Shown: positions 8,378 to 17,622 of the stretch, in pieces | How the letters are laid out: each line of letters opens with the position of its first letter | Numbering within the stretch: position 1 is the first letter of the stretch | The notes under the pieces: model-generated | What the model was told of the DNA's origin: nothing | Seen by the model: only the letters and a program-made list of their open reading frames with translations | Databases searched by the model: none | Made by a program: the position numbers and the translations under genes | Assembly: GCA_964403795.1 (NCBI GenBank) | Contig: CAYOHP010000014.1 | Location: 1 to 64,000, forward strand | DNA: 64,000 nt | Source of the DNA: CAYOHP01 sp964403795 [NCBI: uncultured bacterium] | Lineage (GTDB): Bacteria; Muiribacteriota; UBA6191; CAZXTJ01 | Reading direction: 5' to 3'

Positions 8378-8968
8378 ATGCGACGAACTCCCAAATTCCT
8401 TGCGAGTGCCCTCGGATGCCTGGCCGCGGCCCTGGTCCTGGCGGCCACCGCCGCGGCCACCGGCGACCCGCCCGAGTTCATCCAGGCGAAGCGGCTCGAG
8501 TGGCGGGACGCCCAGTACCGGGCCACCCTCAACTTCCTGTCCCTCGAGGACGGCAACCGCGAGACCAGCCTGGGGCTCGAGGTCTCGGGACCCGATCCGT
8601 TCCGGACGCTGGGCCTGGAGGAACCGAAGCTCGCGCCCCGGTGGAGGCTGGGAGTCAATTCCTTCGACACCAACCTCGCCGGCCTGACCGCCACCGGAGG
8701 GTCCACCAGCCTCAGCGTCTACACCCTGGGCGTAGGTTGGGACTACTACTTCAAGCGCCAGCCCTCCACGCCCTTCCTGGCCGCCTACGGGATGATGTAC
8801 ATCCCGGATCGCGACGGACCGCCCCCGGCCGGCCGGGTGGACAAGAGCATCACCGGCGTCACCCTGGGCGGCGGATGGGAGTTCAACAAGTTCCAGCTCC
8901 GCCTGGAACTCGGCTTCCTCCAGGGAGCCAACGACTCCGCCAACTTCGGCCTCGGCTACACCTTCTGA
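8378..8968 (+). CDS. Probable outer-membrane beta-barrel protein
   Basis: A 196-residue precursor with a signal peptide (about residues 1-28, ending TAAATG). The mature part is made of alternating polar/hydrophobic strands, for example SLSVYTLGVGWDYYFK and GVTLGGGWEFNKFQLRLELG, and ends in the C-terminal aromatic NFGLGYTF, a terminal Phe typical of outer-membrane barrels. ATG 8378 is preferred to ATG 8366 because GGGAGGGG lies directly upstream. The specific function is unknown. The next gene, a lipoprotein, has its own -10 element 6 bases after this stop. Confidence 0.72.
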   Translation: MRRTPKFLASALGCLAAALVLAATAAATGDPPEFIQAKRLEWRDAQYRATLNFLSLEDGNRETSLGLEVSGPDPFRTLGLEEPKLAPRWRLGVNSFDTNLAGLTATGGSTSLSVYTLGVGWDYYFKRQPSTPFLAAYGMMYIPDRDGPPPAGRVDKSITGVTLGGGWEFNKFQLRLELGFLQGANDSANFGLGYTF

Positions 8969-8973
8969 AGGCG

Positions 8974-8979
8974 TACGCT
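8974..8979 (+). promoter_or_regulatory. -10 element TACGCT
   Basis: TACGCT lies between the beta-barrel gene and the lipoprotein gene. It predicts a leader of about 38 bases that carries the ribosome-binding site GGAGG at 9014-9018. Confidence 0.5.
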
Positions 8980-9024
8980 TGGCTCGACGGCCGTAGCAAG
9001 CTAACTTCGGACTGGAGGATGGAC

Positions 9025-11565
9025 ATGTCGACCCCGCGACCGAATCGCCGGCCGGTAGGCGCGGTGCTGGCTTCCCTCACCCTTTCGACACTGCTCCTCG
9101 CAGGCTGCGGCGGTGGCGGTGGCTCGGCCGGTGGCTTGCTCCAGGGCGTCGCCGCGGCCCAGGGTGGATCGGGAACCGCATCCCAGAACCAGGCGACCAA
9201 CCAGGTCCCGAACACCCCGGATTCCCTGGTCCTGGTCTCGGTGGTGCCCAATGCGGTCTCGATCCTGGGGTCCGGGCAGAACAGCACCTCGATCATCACG
9301 GTGGAGGTCCGGGATTTCGCGGCCCGGCCGGTCGACAACATCTGCGTGAGCTTCACCCTGCAAAGCGGCGGACTGGGAGGAGGCGAGAGCATCACGCCTT
9401 CGACCCAGGCTGCCGGCGCGTGCACCAACCTGACGGTCGGAGGCCAGGCCTCCACGGTCTTCCGCTCCGGCACCATTGCAGGGACGGTCAACGTGGTCGC
9501 CTTCCTCGACGCCAACGGGAACCAGGCTCCGGATGCCGGGGAGCTCCAGGTCGTCACCACCCTCTCGGTGGCGGGCGGTCCGCCGTCCGGGCTCAACATG
9601 GGCCTGGAGCCGACACTGCGCAACGTGTTCGCCATCCAGGGCTTCGAGAGCACCCTCCACATGATCTCGGGAGTCGAGAACGACGTCACGGCCTTCCTGG
9701 CCGACCTCTTCACCAACGACGTGCCCGACAACACCGCGGTGACCTTCCGCATGTTGGATCCCGTGAACCTCGACCCGATCGGCGGGATCGACGGATCGGG
9801 AGTGACGGCCCAGGGCACCTCCCAGGTGGTGGCGGCGACCCGCTCCCAGCCGCCGGTACCGTCCGACGGGAAGGTCACGGCCGTCGCCTTGACCCAGTCC
9901 GGTCCGGCGTCCACGGTCCTCAGCCTGCTGCGCGACACGGTCACGCCGGGCGGAACGAGCACCCTGTTCGCGGGGACCGACGGGGGCGGGGTCTGGCGCA
10001 GCCAGGACAACGGAGCCAATTGGGTCCAGATCGGCACCGCGGATCGCGGGCTGCTCGGCTCCTATGTCTACGACCTGCTCCAGCTCCCGACCGGCGAGGT
10101 CCTGGCCGCCACCTCTCGGGGTGTCTTCGGGAGCCTGGGGGGCTCGGTCTGGGAGGACCGCAACGGGTACCAGAGGGTCCGCAACGAGGTGGTCGCCTTC
10201 GCTCCGTGTGGCGCCTTCTTCTGCGGCAATCTCGCCAACAGGTCCGCTTCCGACTCCCGCTTGGTGGTCCGGGTCAACGGGGTGCGACGGGAGCAACGCT
10301 CCGGCACCTACAACGGGAGCACCCTGATCGTCCTGTTCGCCGACCCGGCCGGCGGCGTGGTGTCGGTGGACTACGACCTGTTCGATCGGCTCCCCGCAGG
10401 GGTCTCGGTCACCTCGCTCGCCCAGGATACCGGGGGCGGTGTCCTCTACGCCGGGACCCTTGGGGAAGGGGTCTTCGCCTCGACCACCGGGGGGCGGACC
10501 TGGCTGCGCCGCAGTGCGGGGCTCGCCAACTCGCGGGTCCAGGACCTGGCCTTCGATCCCCGGACCGGTCGGCTGTACGCCGCGACCCAGGGAGGCGTGT
10601 TCGTCTCCACCGCTCCCGGGACCGCCACGGCCACCTGGCAGGCCTTCTCGACCGGCCTCCTCGACAACGATGTTCGAGCCCTTGCGGTCGACGGGAACGC
10701 CGGCGACGGAGTGACCCGCCTGGCCCTGGGCACCCGCAGGGCAGGGGTCCAGCTCGCCACCGATGCCGCCTTCCCGGCGGTCCTGTGGACCGTGCCGGCC
10801 GGGAACCCGTTCCGGGGGCTGACTCCTCCCGATGTCCTGGTCTCCTCCATCTCCGCGCTCTCGACCAGTGGACAGACCTTCTTCGTTTCGACCCTGGACG
10901 ACGAGGACCCGAACCAGATCCTGGGGAGGCTGTGGTCCTGCGATGCCGCCGCCAACACGTGTGCAGCCCTGGCGGCTACCGGCATCCCGACCCGGTTCGT
11001 CTCGTCCCTCCTGGGTCAGGACGACCCGGCCACCGGCGGGGTGGACCTGGTGGCCGGGGGACGGGGCCGGTCGGTCTCGAGATCCGTGGATGCCGGCGCC
11101 AGCTTCGCGGATGCCACCGGGTCGGTCCCCAACCGGATCACCAACGGGATCTACGTCACCGAGGACTTCGTCTACTCGGGGGAGTCCGAGGTGCTGATCG
11201 TGGAGGACCTTGGCCGCAACGCGGCCAACGGCTGCGGCAGCGGCAGCCCGGTGGCGGTGGGAGACTGCCGGTTCTTCCGGGTTGTGCTCTCCGAGAAGGC
11301 CTTCGGTCGCCCGGTGACCGGCGGCTGCAGGGTCGACGTGGGGCCGGTCGATGCCACCAATGGTCCGGCCAGCATCTTCTTCGAGGTGATGCCGGACAAG
11401 GGGTACGTCGAGGCCGACTTCGAACTCACCGAGTTCGCGGTGTCGATGACCAACAACAACGCGACCGGCAATCCGCTCCCCGGGGGCATCACGGCGGCCG
11501 TGAGCCAGTGCGACCAGGGCAACGGGAACCGGTCGGTGACGGCTACCTACACCCTCTCTCCCTGA
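9025..11565 (+). CDS. Large lipoprotein with BNR/sortilin-like repeats
   Basis: An 846-residue protein with a lipobox signal (LSTLLLAGC, Cys at about residue 29), then a Gly/Ser linker and an Ig-like region (about 60-320). The middle carries beta-propeller-type BNR repeats: TLFAGTDGGGVWRSQDNGA, VLYAGTLGEGVFAS and LYAATQGGVFVST, each with the S/T-x-D/T-G-G-x-x-W pattern. The C-terminal 130 residues form a separate domain with paired cysteines. It should be anchored to a membrane and face outward. ATG 9025 sits 6 bases after GGAGG, making it a better start than ATG 9019. Ligand binding or adhesion is possible but not shown. Confidence 0.78.
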   Translation: MSTPRPNRRPVGAVLASLTLSTLLLAGCGGGGGSAGGLLQGVAAAQGGSGTASQNQATNQVPNTPDSLVLVSVVPNAVSILGSGQNSTSIITVEVRDFAARPVDNICVSFTLQSGGLGGGESITPSTQAAGACTNLTVGGQASTVFRSGTIAGTVNVVAFLDANGNQAPDAGELQVVTTLSVAGGPPSGLNMGLEPTLRNVFAIQGFESTLHMISGVENDVTAFLADLFTNDVPDNTAVTFRMLDPVNLDPIGGIDGSGVTAQGTSQVVAATRSQPPVPSDGKVTAVALTQSGPASTVLSLLRDTVTPGGTSTLFAGTDGGGVWRSQDNGANWVQIGTADRGLLGSYVYDLLQLPTGEVLAATSRGVFGSLGGSVWEDRNGYQRVRNEVVAFAPCGAFFCGNLANRSASDSRLVVRVNGVRREQRSGTYNGSTLIVLFADPAGGVVSVDYDLFDRLPAGVSVTSLAQDTGGGVLYAGTLGEGVFASTTGGRTWLRRSAGLANSRVQDLAFDPRTGRLYAATQGGVFVSTAPGTATATWQAFSTGLLDNDVRALAVDGNAGDGVTRLALGTRRAGVQLATDAAFPAVLWTVPAGNPFRGLTPPDVLVSSISALSTSGQTFFVSTLDDEDPNQILGRLWSCDAAANTCAALAATGIPTRFVSSLLGQDDPATGGVDLVAGGRGRSVSRSVDAGASFADATGSVPNRITNGIYVTEDFVYSGESEVLIVEDLGRNAANGCGSGSPVAVGDCRFFRVVLSEKAFGRPVTGGCRVDVGPVDATNGPASIFFEVMPDKGYVEADFELTEFAVSMTNNNATGNPLPGGITAAVSQCDQGNGNRSVTATYTLSP

Positions 11566-11568
11566 GGG

Positions 11569-11802
11569 TCAGGCCCCGTCGTCGCCGATGGCCTCGACCG
11601 GGCAGGCCTCCTTGGCCTCCTGGCACTGCTCGGTCTCTTCCTCGTTCTCGGGCTGCTTCATGACGAACGAGTAGCCGCCGTCGTCGTTGCGGGTGAAGTT
11701 GTTGGGGGCGGTCTCCCGGCAGACGTCACAGTCGATGCACTGCGTGTCCACGTAGAACTTGCCCGCGACGTTGTCCTGGTACTTGTCGTCGACGTTCGCC
11801 AT
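11569..11802 (-). CDS. Small ferredoxin, single [4Fe-4S] cluster
   Basis: A 77-residue protein with CIDCDVCRETAPNNF and, near the end, EACPVEAIGDDG. This is the CxxCxxC...CP pattern of single-cluster bacterial ferredoxins, with the intervening 35-residue acidic loop usual for the family. It is strongly acidic, as electron carriers are. ATG 11802 gives the standard length; the frame upstream is low-complexity. No redox partner lies next to it, so it cannot be tied to a pathway here. Confidence 0.9.
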   Translation of the reverse strand: MANVDDKYQDNVAGKFYVDTQCIDCDVCRETAPNNFTRNDDGGYSFVMKQPENEEETEQCQEAKEACPVEAIGDDGA

Positions 11803-11971
11803 CGTAGAGCGCGCCTTTCTCGGGCGAGTCCGGGTCCGCCGTTCCGGACACTCGCATCGGAGGAGAGAACCTAGCCCCTCCCTTGGTACCAGATCAACCC
11901 CCCCGGAAGCCCGCCCCGGGATCCTCACGTCTGCCGACTCCGGGCGGGCCCCGAACCTGGAGCCGCCCCGA

Positions 11972-14197
11972 TCAGCCCCCGGGCACCGCCCGGGGCCGAC
12001 GGCTCCTCTGAGGAGCGGTCGGAGGCGCCGCCTCGCCCCAGTCCTCGTCGGGGCTGCCCGGACCGCTCCCGGGTTCGGGCACCGCCTGCTTCCCGGCGAC
12101 CAGGCCGACCCGCACCCGGTACTCCCATGCGGCGGTGGCGACCCGACTGATGGCGGCGCTGGAATCGGTCCGGAGCTTCTTCAGGAGCTCGGTGGCATCC
12201 TCCCCGTCTACCGCCCCCAGGGCTTGGACCGCCCGGAGCGAGGCCGGATCGGGCCCCCGGATCAGGGCCGCCTCGACCACGAAGCGGCGGGCCACGTCGG
12301 GCGAGATCACGGGTGCCTGACCTCTCGATCGGAGCAGGGTCAGGGCGTAGCCGGCTCCCTCGCCGCCCTGGTCGATCAGGCCATGGAGGAGTCCGGTGGC
12401 GCCCGGATCCTCGGACCTGGCCGCGATCCGGTCGATCACCTCCTGCCGGAGCAGGGGGTCCCCGTGCTTCTCCAGGAGCTTCTCGTAGGTCTTGACCGAG
12501 AAGCGGATCAGGCCCGCCTCCTCGAGCCGGACCGCGGCCACCACGGCCAGGGGGTCCTCGCTCCCCAGGGCCCGGAGCACCGCTCCCTTGTCGGTAGGGT
12601 CCGGGAACAGGGCCAGGATCCGTGCCTCGGTGGTGGTGAGCTGCGAGGCCGCGGCCGGATCGAGCACTCCGGTGGTGCCGTCCGCCTGGGCCGCCGCCAG
12701 CAGCTCGTCCAGCGGGTCCGCGACCTTCTTGACCGGGTCGGACGCCAGTTTCTCCTGCTGCTTCTTCCTCCGGGCCTCCTTGTCCTCCTTGGGCTTGGGG
12801 GTGGGAGGCTTGACGGCGACCGGCGCGGCCGCCACCTCCTCCTCCTCGGGCGGAGCCTCCGGGAAGAGGGTGCGGAACCCTCCCGCCAGCAGGAACATCC
12901 CGATCAGGATGGCGATGATGACGGCCTCGGTCCACTGGCCGAAGAAACCGAAGATCTGCTTCCAGCGGATCCCCTGGGGGACCTGGGCGGCGCTGCGGCG
13001 GAGTTCCTCCTCGTCCTCGTCCTGGAGGCCGGCGAAGCGCTCCTTCATCTGCTTCTTGCGTTCCTCGGCCTTGGCCTGGGCCTGGAGGCGCTCCATCGCC
13101 TCCTGGAGCTCGTCGTGCTTGGCAGGGCCAGCGGGTCCGGCCTCCGGGGCCGCGGCCGCCGCCTGCTGTAGGTTCCCCAGCTCGGCGCGCACCTCGGCGA
13201 TGCTGGCCATCCGCATCTTGGGATCCGGCTGGAGGCACTTGTCGACCAGGGCGTCGAAGCCCTTGGGGAGGGTGCGGACCACCTGGCTCGGCGGACGCCA
13301 GGCCCCGATCGGGAGCTGGCCGGTGAGGACCTCGTAGAGCATCACCCCGAACGAGTAGATGTCGGCCCGCTGGTCGACCGAGCGGGCGTCCAGGCGCTGC
13401 TCGGGCGCCATGTAGTTGAGCGTGCCCATGGCCGAGCCGTCGACCGTGAGGTTCCCGGACTCCTTACGCGCCAGCAGTCCGGCCAGGCCGAAGTCCGAGA
13501 CCTTGACCAGGCCCTCGTCGGTGACCAGCACGTTCTCGGGCTTGATGTCCCGGTGGATGGTTCCCCGGCCATGGACGTAGGCGAGGGCATCGGCCACCTG
13601 GGTCATCAGGTGGAAGACCCACTCCAGTGCCAGCGGCCCTCCGGCCTCTTCGATCACCCGCCGGACCGAGTAGCCCTGGACGAACTCCATCACGAAGTAG
13701 AGGCGGTCCCCGGATCGGCCCCGGTCGTGGATTGCCACCACGTTGGGATGCTGAAGGGCGGCCAACGCCAGGGCCTCCCGCTCGAAGCGGGCGGCGAAGC
13801 CCGAGTCGCCGGCCAGCCGGGGACTCATCAGCTTGATGGCCACGATCCGGTCCAGCGAGAGCTGGCGGGCTTGGTAGACGACCGCCATGCCGCCGCGCCC
13901 CAGCTCGCCCAGGATCTCGTAGCCGTCGATCACGGGGATCTCGCCGGTGGGCGCCGGGCCAGGGCTCCCGGGACCTCCTGCCACGGTGTCCGCGGCCGAT
14001 CCGGTGGCACCCAGAGCCAGGGTCGGCTGGCTCACGAAGTCTCCCCGGACCTTTCCGGGTGCCGACCGCGATGCATCCCCCGGCGAGGCTGCGTCGTCGG
14101 CCAGGCCAGAGTCGTACCTGAGCTCGGGCAGAAGGATCCCCCTGCGATCCGGGCCCCACATGGAGCCTCCCCAGTGTGCCATCCGACCCGGCACCAT
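11972..14197 (-). CDS. Transmembrane Ser/Thr protein kinase with C-terminal helical domain
   Basis: A 741-residue kinase. After a 90-residue Pro/Ala leader comes the kinase domain: [34 protein letters not shown] and MAPEQ. A charged coiled-coil-like stretch (about 350-410, rich in Lys, Glu and Gln) leads to one transmembrane helix ([18 protein letters not shown], about 419-437). The outer part has a Lys/Pro/Glu linker and a Leu/Ala-rich helical-repeat region (about 530-700). Three in-frame ATGs (14197, 14182, 14161) compete: the first follows GGAGG and the third follows GGGGAGG. It is divergent from the REC-CpaE gene, which hints at a shared signalling role. Confidence 0.88.
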   Translation of the reverse strand: MVPGRMAHWGGSMWGPDRRGILLPELRYDSGLADDAASPGDASRSAPGKVRGDFVSQPTLALGATGSAADTVAGGPGSPGPAPTGEIPVIDGYEILGELGRGGMAVVYQARQLSLDRIVAIKLMSPRLAGDSGFAARFEREALALAALQHPNVVAIHDRGRSGDRLYFVMEFVQGYSVRRVIEEAGGPLALEWVFHLMTQVADALAYVHGRGTIHRDIKPENVLVTDEGLVKVSDFGLAGLLARKESGNLTVDGSAMGTLNYMAPEQRLDARSVDQRADIYSFGVMLYEVLTGQLPIGAWRPPSQVVRTLPKGFDALVDKCLQPDPKMRMASIAEVRAELGNLQQAAAAAPEAGPAGPAKHDELQEAMERLQAQAKAEERKKQMKERFAGLQDEDEEELRRSAAQVPQGIRWKQIFGFFGQWTEAVIIAILIGMFLLAGGFRTLFPEAPPEEEEVAAAPVAVKPPTPKPKEDKEARRKKQQEKLASDPVKKVADPLDELLAAAQADGTTGVLDPAAASQLTTTEARILALFPDPTDKGAVLRALGSEDPLAVVAAVRLEEAGLIRFSVKTYEKLLEKHGDPLLRQEVIDRIAARSEDPGATGLLHGLIDQGGEGAGYALTLLRSRGQAPVISPDVARRFVVEAALIRGPDPASLRAVQALGAVDGEDATELLKKLRTDSSAAISRVATAAWEYRVRVGLVAGKQAVPEPGSGPGSPDEDWGEAAPPTAPQRSRRPRAVPGG

Positions 14198-14255
14198 GCC
14201 ACCTCCGGCTCGGCAGCTCCCCCGGACCCCGGGGCGACTCGTGTCCGGAGCGTGA

Positions 14256-14261
14256 TACGCT
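14256..14261 (+). promoter_or_regulatory. -10 element TACGCT
   Basis: GATACGCT lies 19 bases before ATG 14281 and predicts a leader of about 12 bases with the ribosome-binding site GGGGAG. On the opposite strand TATCAC shares the TA and could be a weak element for the divergent kinase gene. Confidence 0.5.
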
Positions 14262-14280
14262 GGCCGTTCCGGGGAGTCGC

Positions 14281-15486
14281 ATGGCTGCCGCTGCCAAGGT
14301 CCTGATCGCCGACGACGACGAGGCGGTCCGCCTGCTCCTCGAATCGGTGCTGGCCGAGTCGCTCACCGACTTCGAGGTGGTGGCGGTCTGCGAGGACGGC
14401 ACCTCGGCGGTCGAGATGGCCGCCCGCCTGAAGCCGGACCTGGCCCTCCTCGATGTCCGCATGCCGGGGGTGAACGGCCTGGAGGCCTGTCGCCGGATCC
14501 GGGCTGAGCTCCCCGACTGCGTCGTCATCATGATCTCGGCGCTGGGCGACGAGGAGTACGTCCGGGAGGCGACCGCCGTCGGTGCCCGCGACTACATCAC
14601 CAAACCCTTCAAGGTCGAGGAACTGCTCGAGACCATGCGTAGCGAGCTGGCCCTGGTGGCCCAGCAGCGCACCGCCCTCGAGAGCCGCCCGGGCCGCGGC
14701 GAGAAGCTCTCCCGGGTGTGGGCCTTCTGGTCGCCCCGCAGCGGGGTCGGGGTCTCCTCGCTGGCCCTGAACGCCGCCCTGGAGCTGGTCCGGGCCAACC
14801 AGTCCACCCTGTTCGTGGACCTCGATCTGGTCTTCTCCGACTGCGAGCAGCTGCTGGGCCTCCAGCGCATGTACGACCTCTCCGACCTGGTCGATCACCA
14901 GGGGGCCTTCGACATCGCCTCGGCCCGCACCCGGATCGAGAACCACCCCTCGGGCCTGCGCTGCCTCTACCAGCACGACCCCCGCGGCTCGGTGAAGCTC
15001 GCCTCGCAGCATGTCCAGGCCCTGATCCACGGCATGGGCAGCGAGTTCCGCTACCTGGTGCTGGACCTCCCGCCGGACCTCGGCGATCGCACCGGCGTGG
15101 CCCTGGAGCTGGCCGACACCATCTGGCTGGTGGCCGGCCCCGACCCGGTGGGGGCCCGCAACATCACCAAGGCGCTCGGCCTCTTCCACCAGCTCGGCTA
15201 TCCCCGCACCAAGATCCGCCTGCTGCTCAACCGCGCCAACCGCAAGAACGAGTCGGTGATCCGGAGCCTGCTCCCCGACGCTCCCGCGGCGGTCTTCCCC
15301 GACGAGCCCGACGTGTTCCAGGAAGCGGTCCGCACCGCCCATCCCGCGGTGCTCTGCCGGCCTTCCTCCGGCTTCAGCCGAGCCATGAAGTCGCTGATGG
15401 CCCAGTGCCTGGCGCTGACCACCGACGACCTGCCCTCGGAGCCGAGCCTGAAGGACCGGTTCCTGAAGATGCTCCGAGGGTCCTAG
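14281..15486 (+). CDS. Receiver domain fused to a CpaE/TadZ-like ATPase with degenerate Walker A
   Basis: A 401-residue protein. Residues 5-125 are a response-regulator receiver: IADDDEAV with the acidic pocket, phospho-acceptor Asp in LALLDVRMPG, and the Lys in TKPFKVEE. Residues 145-390 are a MinD/ParA-type domain as in CpaE/TadZ pilus-localisation proteins. Its deviant Walker A reads PRSGVGVSSLALNAA, so both lysines of KGGxGK(T/S) are replaced (Arg and Val), which should impair ATP hydrolysis. No other tad or pilus gene lies next to it. It may act as a phosphorylation-controlled polar marker rather than an ATPase. Confidence 0.85.
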   Translation: MAAAAKVLIADDDEAVRLLLESVLAESLTDFEVVAVCEDGTSAVEMAARLKPDLALLDVRMPGVNGLEACRRIRAELPDCVVIMISALGDEEYVREATAVGARDYITKPFKVEELLETMRSELALVAQQRTALESRPGRGEKLSRVWAFWSPRSGVGVSSLALNAALELVRANQSTLFVDLDLVFSDCEQLLGLQRMYDLSDLVDHQGAFDIASARTRIENHPSGLRCLYQHDPRGSVKLASQHVQALIHGMGSEFRYLVLDLPPDLGDRTGVALELADTIWLVAGPDPVGARNITKALGLFHQLGYPRTKIRLLLNRANRKNESVIRSLLPDAPAAVFPDEPDVFQEAVRTAHPAVLCRPSSGFSRAMKSLMAQCLALTTDDLPSEPSLKDRFLKMLRGS

Positions 15487-15725
15487 GGCCAGCTTCGCTG
15501 CAGGGGGAAGGCTGCCCTCAGAGACCGTGAACCTCTCCCCGCCTGGCTTCGAGCGCCCCATCATCCCCGCCTGCGGCAGCGCTCTCCTCGCAGGCAGGAT
15601 CCGCTGCCCGCATCGTCGAGCGCCTTGCAGTCGGGGCGCTGGGCCGCTCTCGGGCCTACGCCGGGGAAAGGTCCACGGTCTCTCAGCCCCGGGACGCGAC
15701 TACCGGCCTTCCCCCGACGCCCGGC
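15487..15725. other. Intergenic region with GC-rich inverted repeats
   Basis: A 239-base gap between two convergent genes. It has no credible reading frame. It holds a hairpin-like segment near 15570-15600 (CCTGCG ... CGCAGG) and, at 15695-15716, one copy of a 22-base motif that recurs with one mismatch at 40218-40239. Confidence 0.4.
15695..15716 (+). repeat. 22-base dispersed repeat, copy 1
   Basis: CGCGACT followed by ACCGGCCTTCCCCCG. The same 22 bases with one change (A to C) lie at 40218-40239, both in gaps between genes. Confidence 0.45.
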
Positions 15726-16088
15726 CTACACCAGGCCGCGACGGAACCGGGCGGCCCGGATGCACTCCTCCCGGGTGGGGCAGAGCGAGATCCGGGCATC
15801 GAGCCGGAGCACCCGGAACAGGTCGAAGAGGTCCGCCCCTACCGCCACCAGCAGGTCATGGCCGCGCCCCCGCAGGGTGCGGGTCAGGTCCAGGATCAGC
15901 GGGAAGCACCGGGAGGTGAGGTAGGGGCATTCGACCAGGTCCAGGACCGCGTGATCGGCGGCGGCGGTCTTCAGGCCCATCAGGTGGGCCTCGAGCAGGC
16001 TGACGTCCCCGGTGGCGATCCTCCCCCGGACCACCAGGATGGGGAAGCCGCCTTCCTCGGTGCGCTCGAAATCCGCGGGCAGCGACAT
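15726..16088 (-). CDS. STAS-domain protein (anti-sigma-factor-antagonist type)
   Basis: A 120-residue single-domain protein with the STAS pattern: GFPILVVRGRIATGDVSLLE, then DHAVLDLVECPYLTS, with the usual phosphorylatable Ser/Thr position falling in the TS after YL, and a final helix. Such proteins bind anti-sigma factors or switch kinases and act in partner-switching cascades; the partner is not in the window. ATG 16088 is preceded by GAAGAGG and by a TACGCT element (16110 to 16105). Confidence 0.72.
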   Translation of the reverse strand: MSLPADFERTEEGGFPILVVRGRIATGDVSLLEAHLMGLKTAAADHAVLDLVECPYLTSRCFPLILDLTRTLRGRGHDLLVAVGADLFDLFRVLRLDARISLCPTREECIRAARFRRGLV

Positions 16089-16104
16089 GGTCGTCCTCTT
16101 CCCC

Positions 16105-16110
16105 AGCGTA
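16105..16110 (-). promoter_or_regulatory. -10 element TACGCT
   Basis: Reads TACGCT on the minus strand, 16 bases from ATG 16088 of the STAS gene. Confidence 0.5.
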
Positions 16111-16139
16111 CTCCGGTTGACCCCGCCGATACCCGGGGA

Positions 16140-16145
16140 TATCCT
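16140..16145 (+). promoter_or_regulatory. -10 element TATCCT
   Basis: GATATCCT lies 22 bases before ATG 16168 of miaB. It predicts a leader of about 15 bases that carries GGGAGAG. Confidence 0.5.
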
Positions 16146-16167
16146 CCCGCCCTTCCCCGGGAGAGCC

Positions 16168-17622
16168 ATGGGAGCCGTCCGCGTCCCTACCGCCCACGTC
16201 CTGACCTACGGTTGCCAGATGAACGAGTTCGACTCCGAGTCGATCATCGAGCGCCTGGTGCAGATGGGCTTCGGCTACTCCCCGGACTGGAAGGCCGCCG
16301 ACCTGCTGGTCTTCAACACCTGTGCGGTCCGCGACAAGTCGGCCGAGCGGGTCTTCGGGGTGCTCGGGCACGTGAAGAGCCTGAAGGCCGCCGACCCCTC
16401 GAAGGTGGTGGCGGCCCACGGATGCATGGCGGCCCACGAGCCCGACAAGCTCCGGGAGCGGGCGCCCTTCGTCGACATCCTGGTGGACTCGAACCGGATC
16501 GACGACCTGGTGCGGGCCATCGAGCAGGCCTTCCCCGACCTCTCCGAGCGCATGGGCAAGCCGGTGGAGAGCGCCGAGGCGCCCGTGCCCTTCCCGGCCG
16601 AGACGCCCTGGAAGCGGTTCCTGCCGATCATGCAGGGCTGCAACTTCTTCTGCACCTTCTGCATCGTGCCCACGGTGCGGGGCCGGGAGCGCTACTACCC
16701 GCCCGAGGCGATCCTGGAGCGGCTGGCCGCCTTCCGGGACGCCGGGGTGCGGGAAGTGACCCTGCTGGGCCAGAACGTGAATTCCTACGAGTGCGAGGGG
16801 CACGGATTCCCGGAGCTGCTCGACCGGGCCGCCCTCGGCTTCCCGGACATGAAGCTCCGTTTCACCACCTCGAACCCCTGGGACTTCTCGGATCGGCTCG
16901 TCCGGGTCATGCGGGACCGGGCCAATGTGGCCAAGCACCTCCACCTGCCGGTGCAGTCGGGGTCGGACGCGGTGCTCGCCGAGATGAACCGCTCCTACAC
17001 CCGGGACCGCTACCTGGCGATGGTGGCCGAGTTCCGGGCCGCGCTCCCCGACGCCTCGCTCACCACCGACCTGATCGCCGGGTTCCCGGGCGAGTCCGAG
17101 GAGGACCACCGGGCCACCCTCGACCTCATGGACCGGGTACGGTTCGACAGCGCCTTCATGTTCTGGTTCTCGCCTCGCGAGGGGACGCCGGCCGCCGACT
17201 TCCCCCGCCAGGTGCCGATCGAGGTGCGCAAGCGCCGCCTGAGGGAGATCATCGACCTGCAGATGGTCCATTCCCGGGAGCGCAACGTCCGGCTGGTCGG
17301 CCGGGTGGTCCCGGTCCTGGTCGAAGGTCCGGCCCGGCGCTCCCCGGGCTGCCTTGCCGGGCGCCTCGACGACAACCGGACCGTGGTCTTCCCGGCGCTC
17401 CCGGGGCTCGGGGGCGACCCCGGATCGTCGACCGGGCTTGCCGGTGCCGGCGGGCCGGGGATCGTGCCCGGCGAGCCCGGAGCGACGGGCCTCGAAGGTG
17501 GTTACGTCCCGGTCGAGATCACCGAGGCCGACGCCTTCACCCTGATGGGCGAGGCCAGGGGACCCGTCGTTCCCCCGGCGTCGGCGGCGGTCGCCATCCC
17601 GGTGGGCCCGTGGAGCGTGTGA
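16168..17622 (+). CDS. miaB: tRNA-2-methylthio-N6-dimethylallyladenosine synthase
   Basis: A 484-residue radical-SAM methylthiotransferase that adds a methylthio group to i6A37 of tRNAs. The N-terminal UPF0004 domain holds the first cluster cysteines (TYGCQMNEFDSE, FNTCAVRDKS, AAHGCMAAHE). The radical-SAM motif is QGCNFFCTFCIVPTVRGRE, and the GFPGE signature follows (IAGFPGESEED). The C-terminal TRAM domain is interrupted by a Gly/Pro-rich insert of about 40 residues between RTVVFPA and GGYVPVEITEAD, which is unusual. The TGA overlaps the recJ GTG as GTGA. Confidence 0.95.
   Translation: MGAVRVPTAHVLTYGCQMNEFDSESIIERLVQMGFGYSPDWKAADLLVFNTCAVRDKSAERVFGVLGHVKSLKAADPSKVVAAHGCMAAHEPDKLRERAPFVDILVDSNRIDDLVRAIEQAFPDLSERMGKPVESAEAPVPFPAETPWKRFLPIMQGCNFFCTFCIVPTVRGRERYYPPEAILERLAAFRDAGVREVTLLGQNVNSYECEGHGFPELLDRAALGFPDMKLRFTTSNPWDFSDRLVRVMRDRANVAKHLHLPVQSGSDAVLAEMNRSYTRDRYLAMVAEFRAALPDASLTTDLIAGFPGESEEDHRATLDLMDRVRFDSAFMFWFSPREGTPAADFPRQVPIEVRKRRLREIIDLQMVHSRERNVRLVGRVVPVLVEGPARRSPGCLAGRLDDNRTVVFPALPGLGGDPGSSTGLAGAGGPGIVPGEPGATGLEGGYVPVEITEADAFTLMGEARGPVVPPASAAVAIPVGPWSV

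Noticed and set aside
14281-15486. A tad/flp pilus locus
   Set aside because: Only a CpaE-like fusion is present; no CpaF, TadB/C, secretin or Flp pilin genes surround it.
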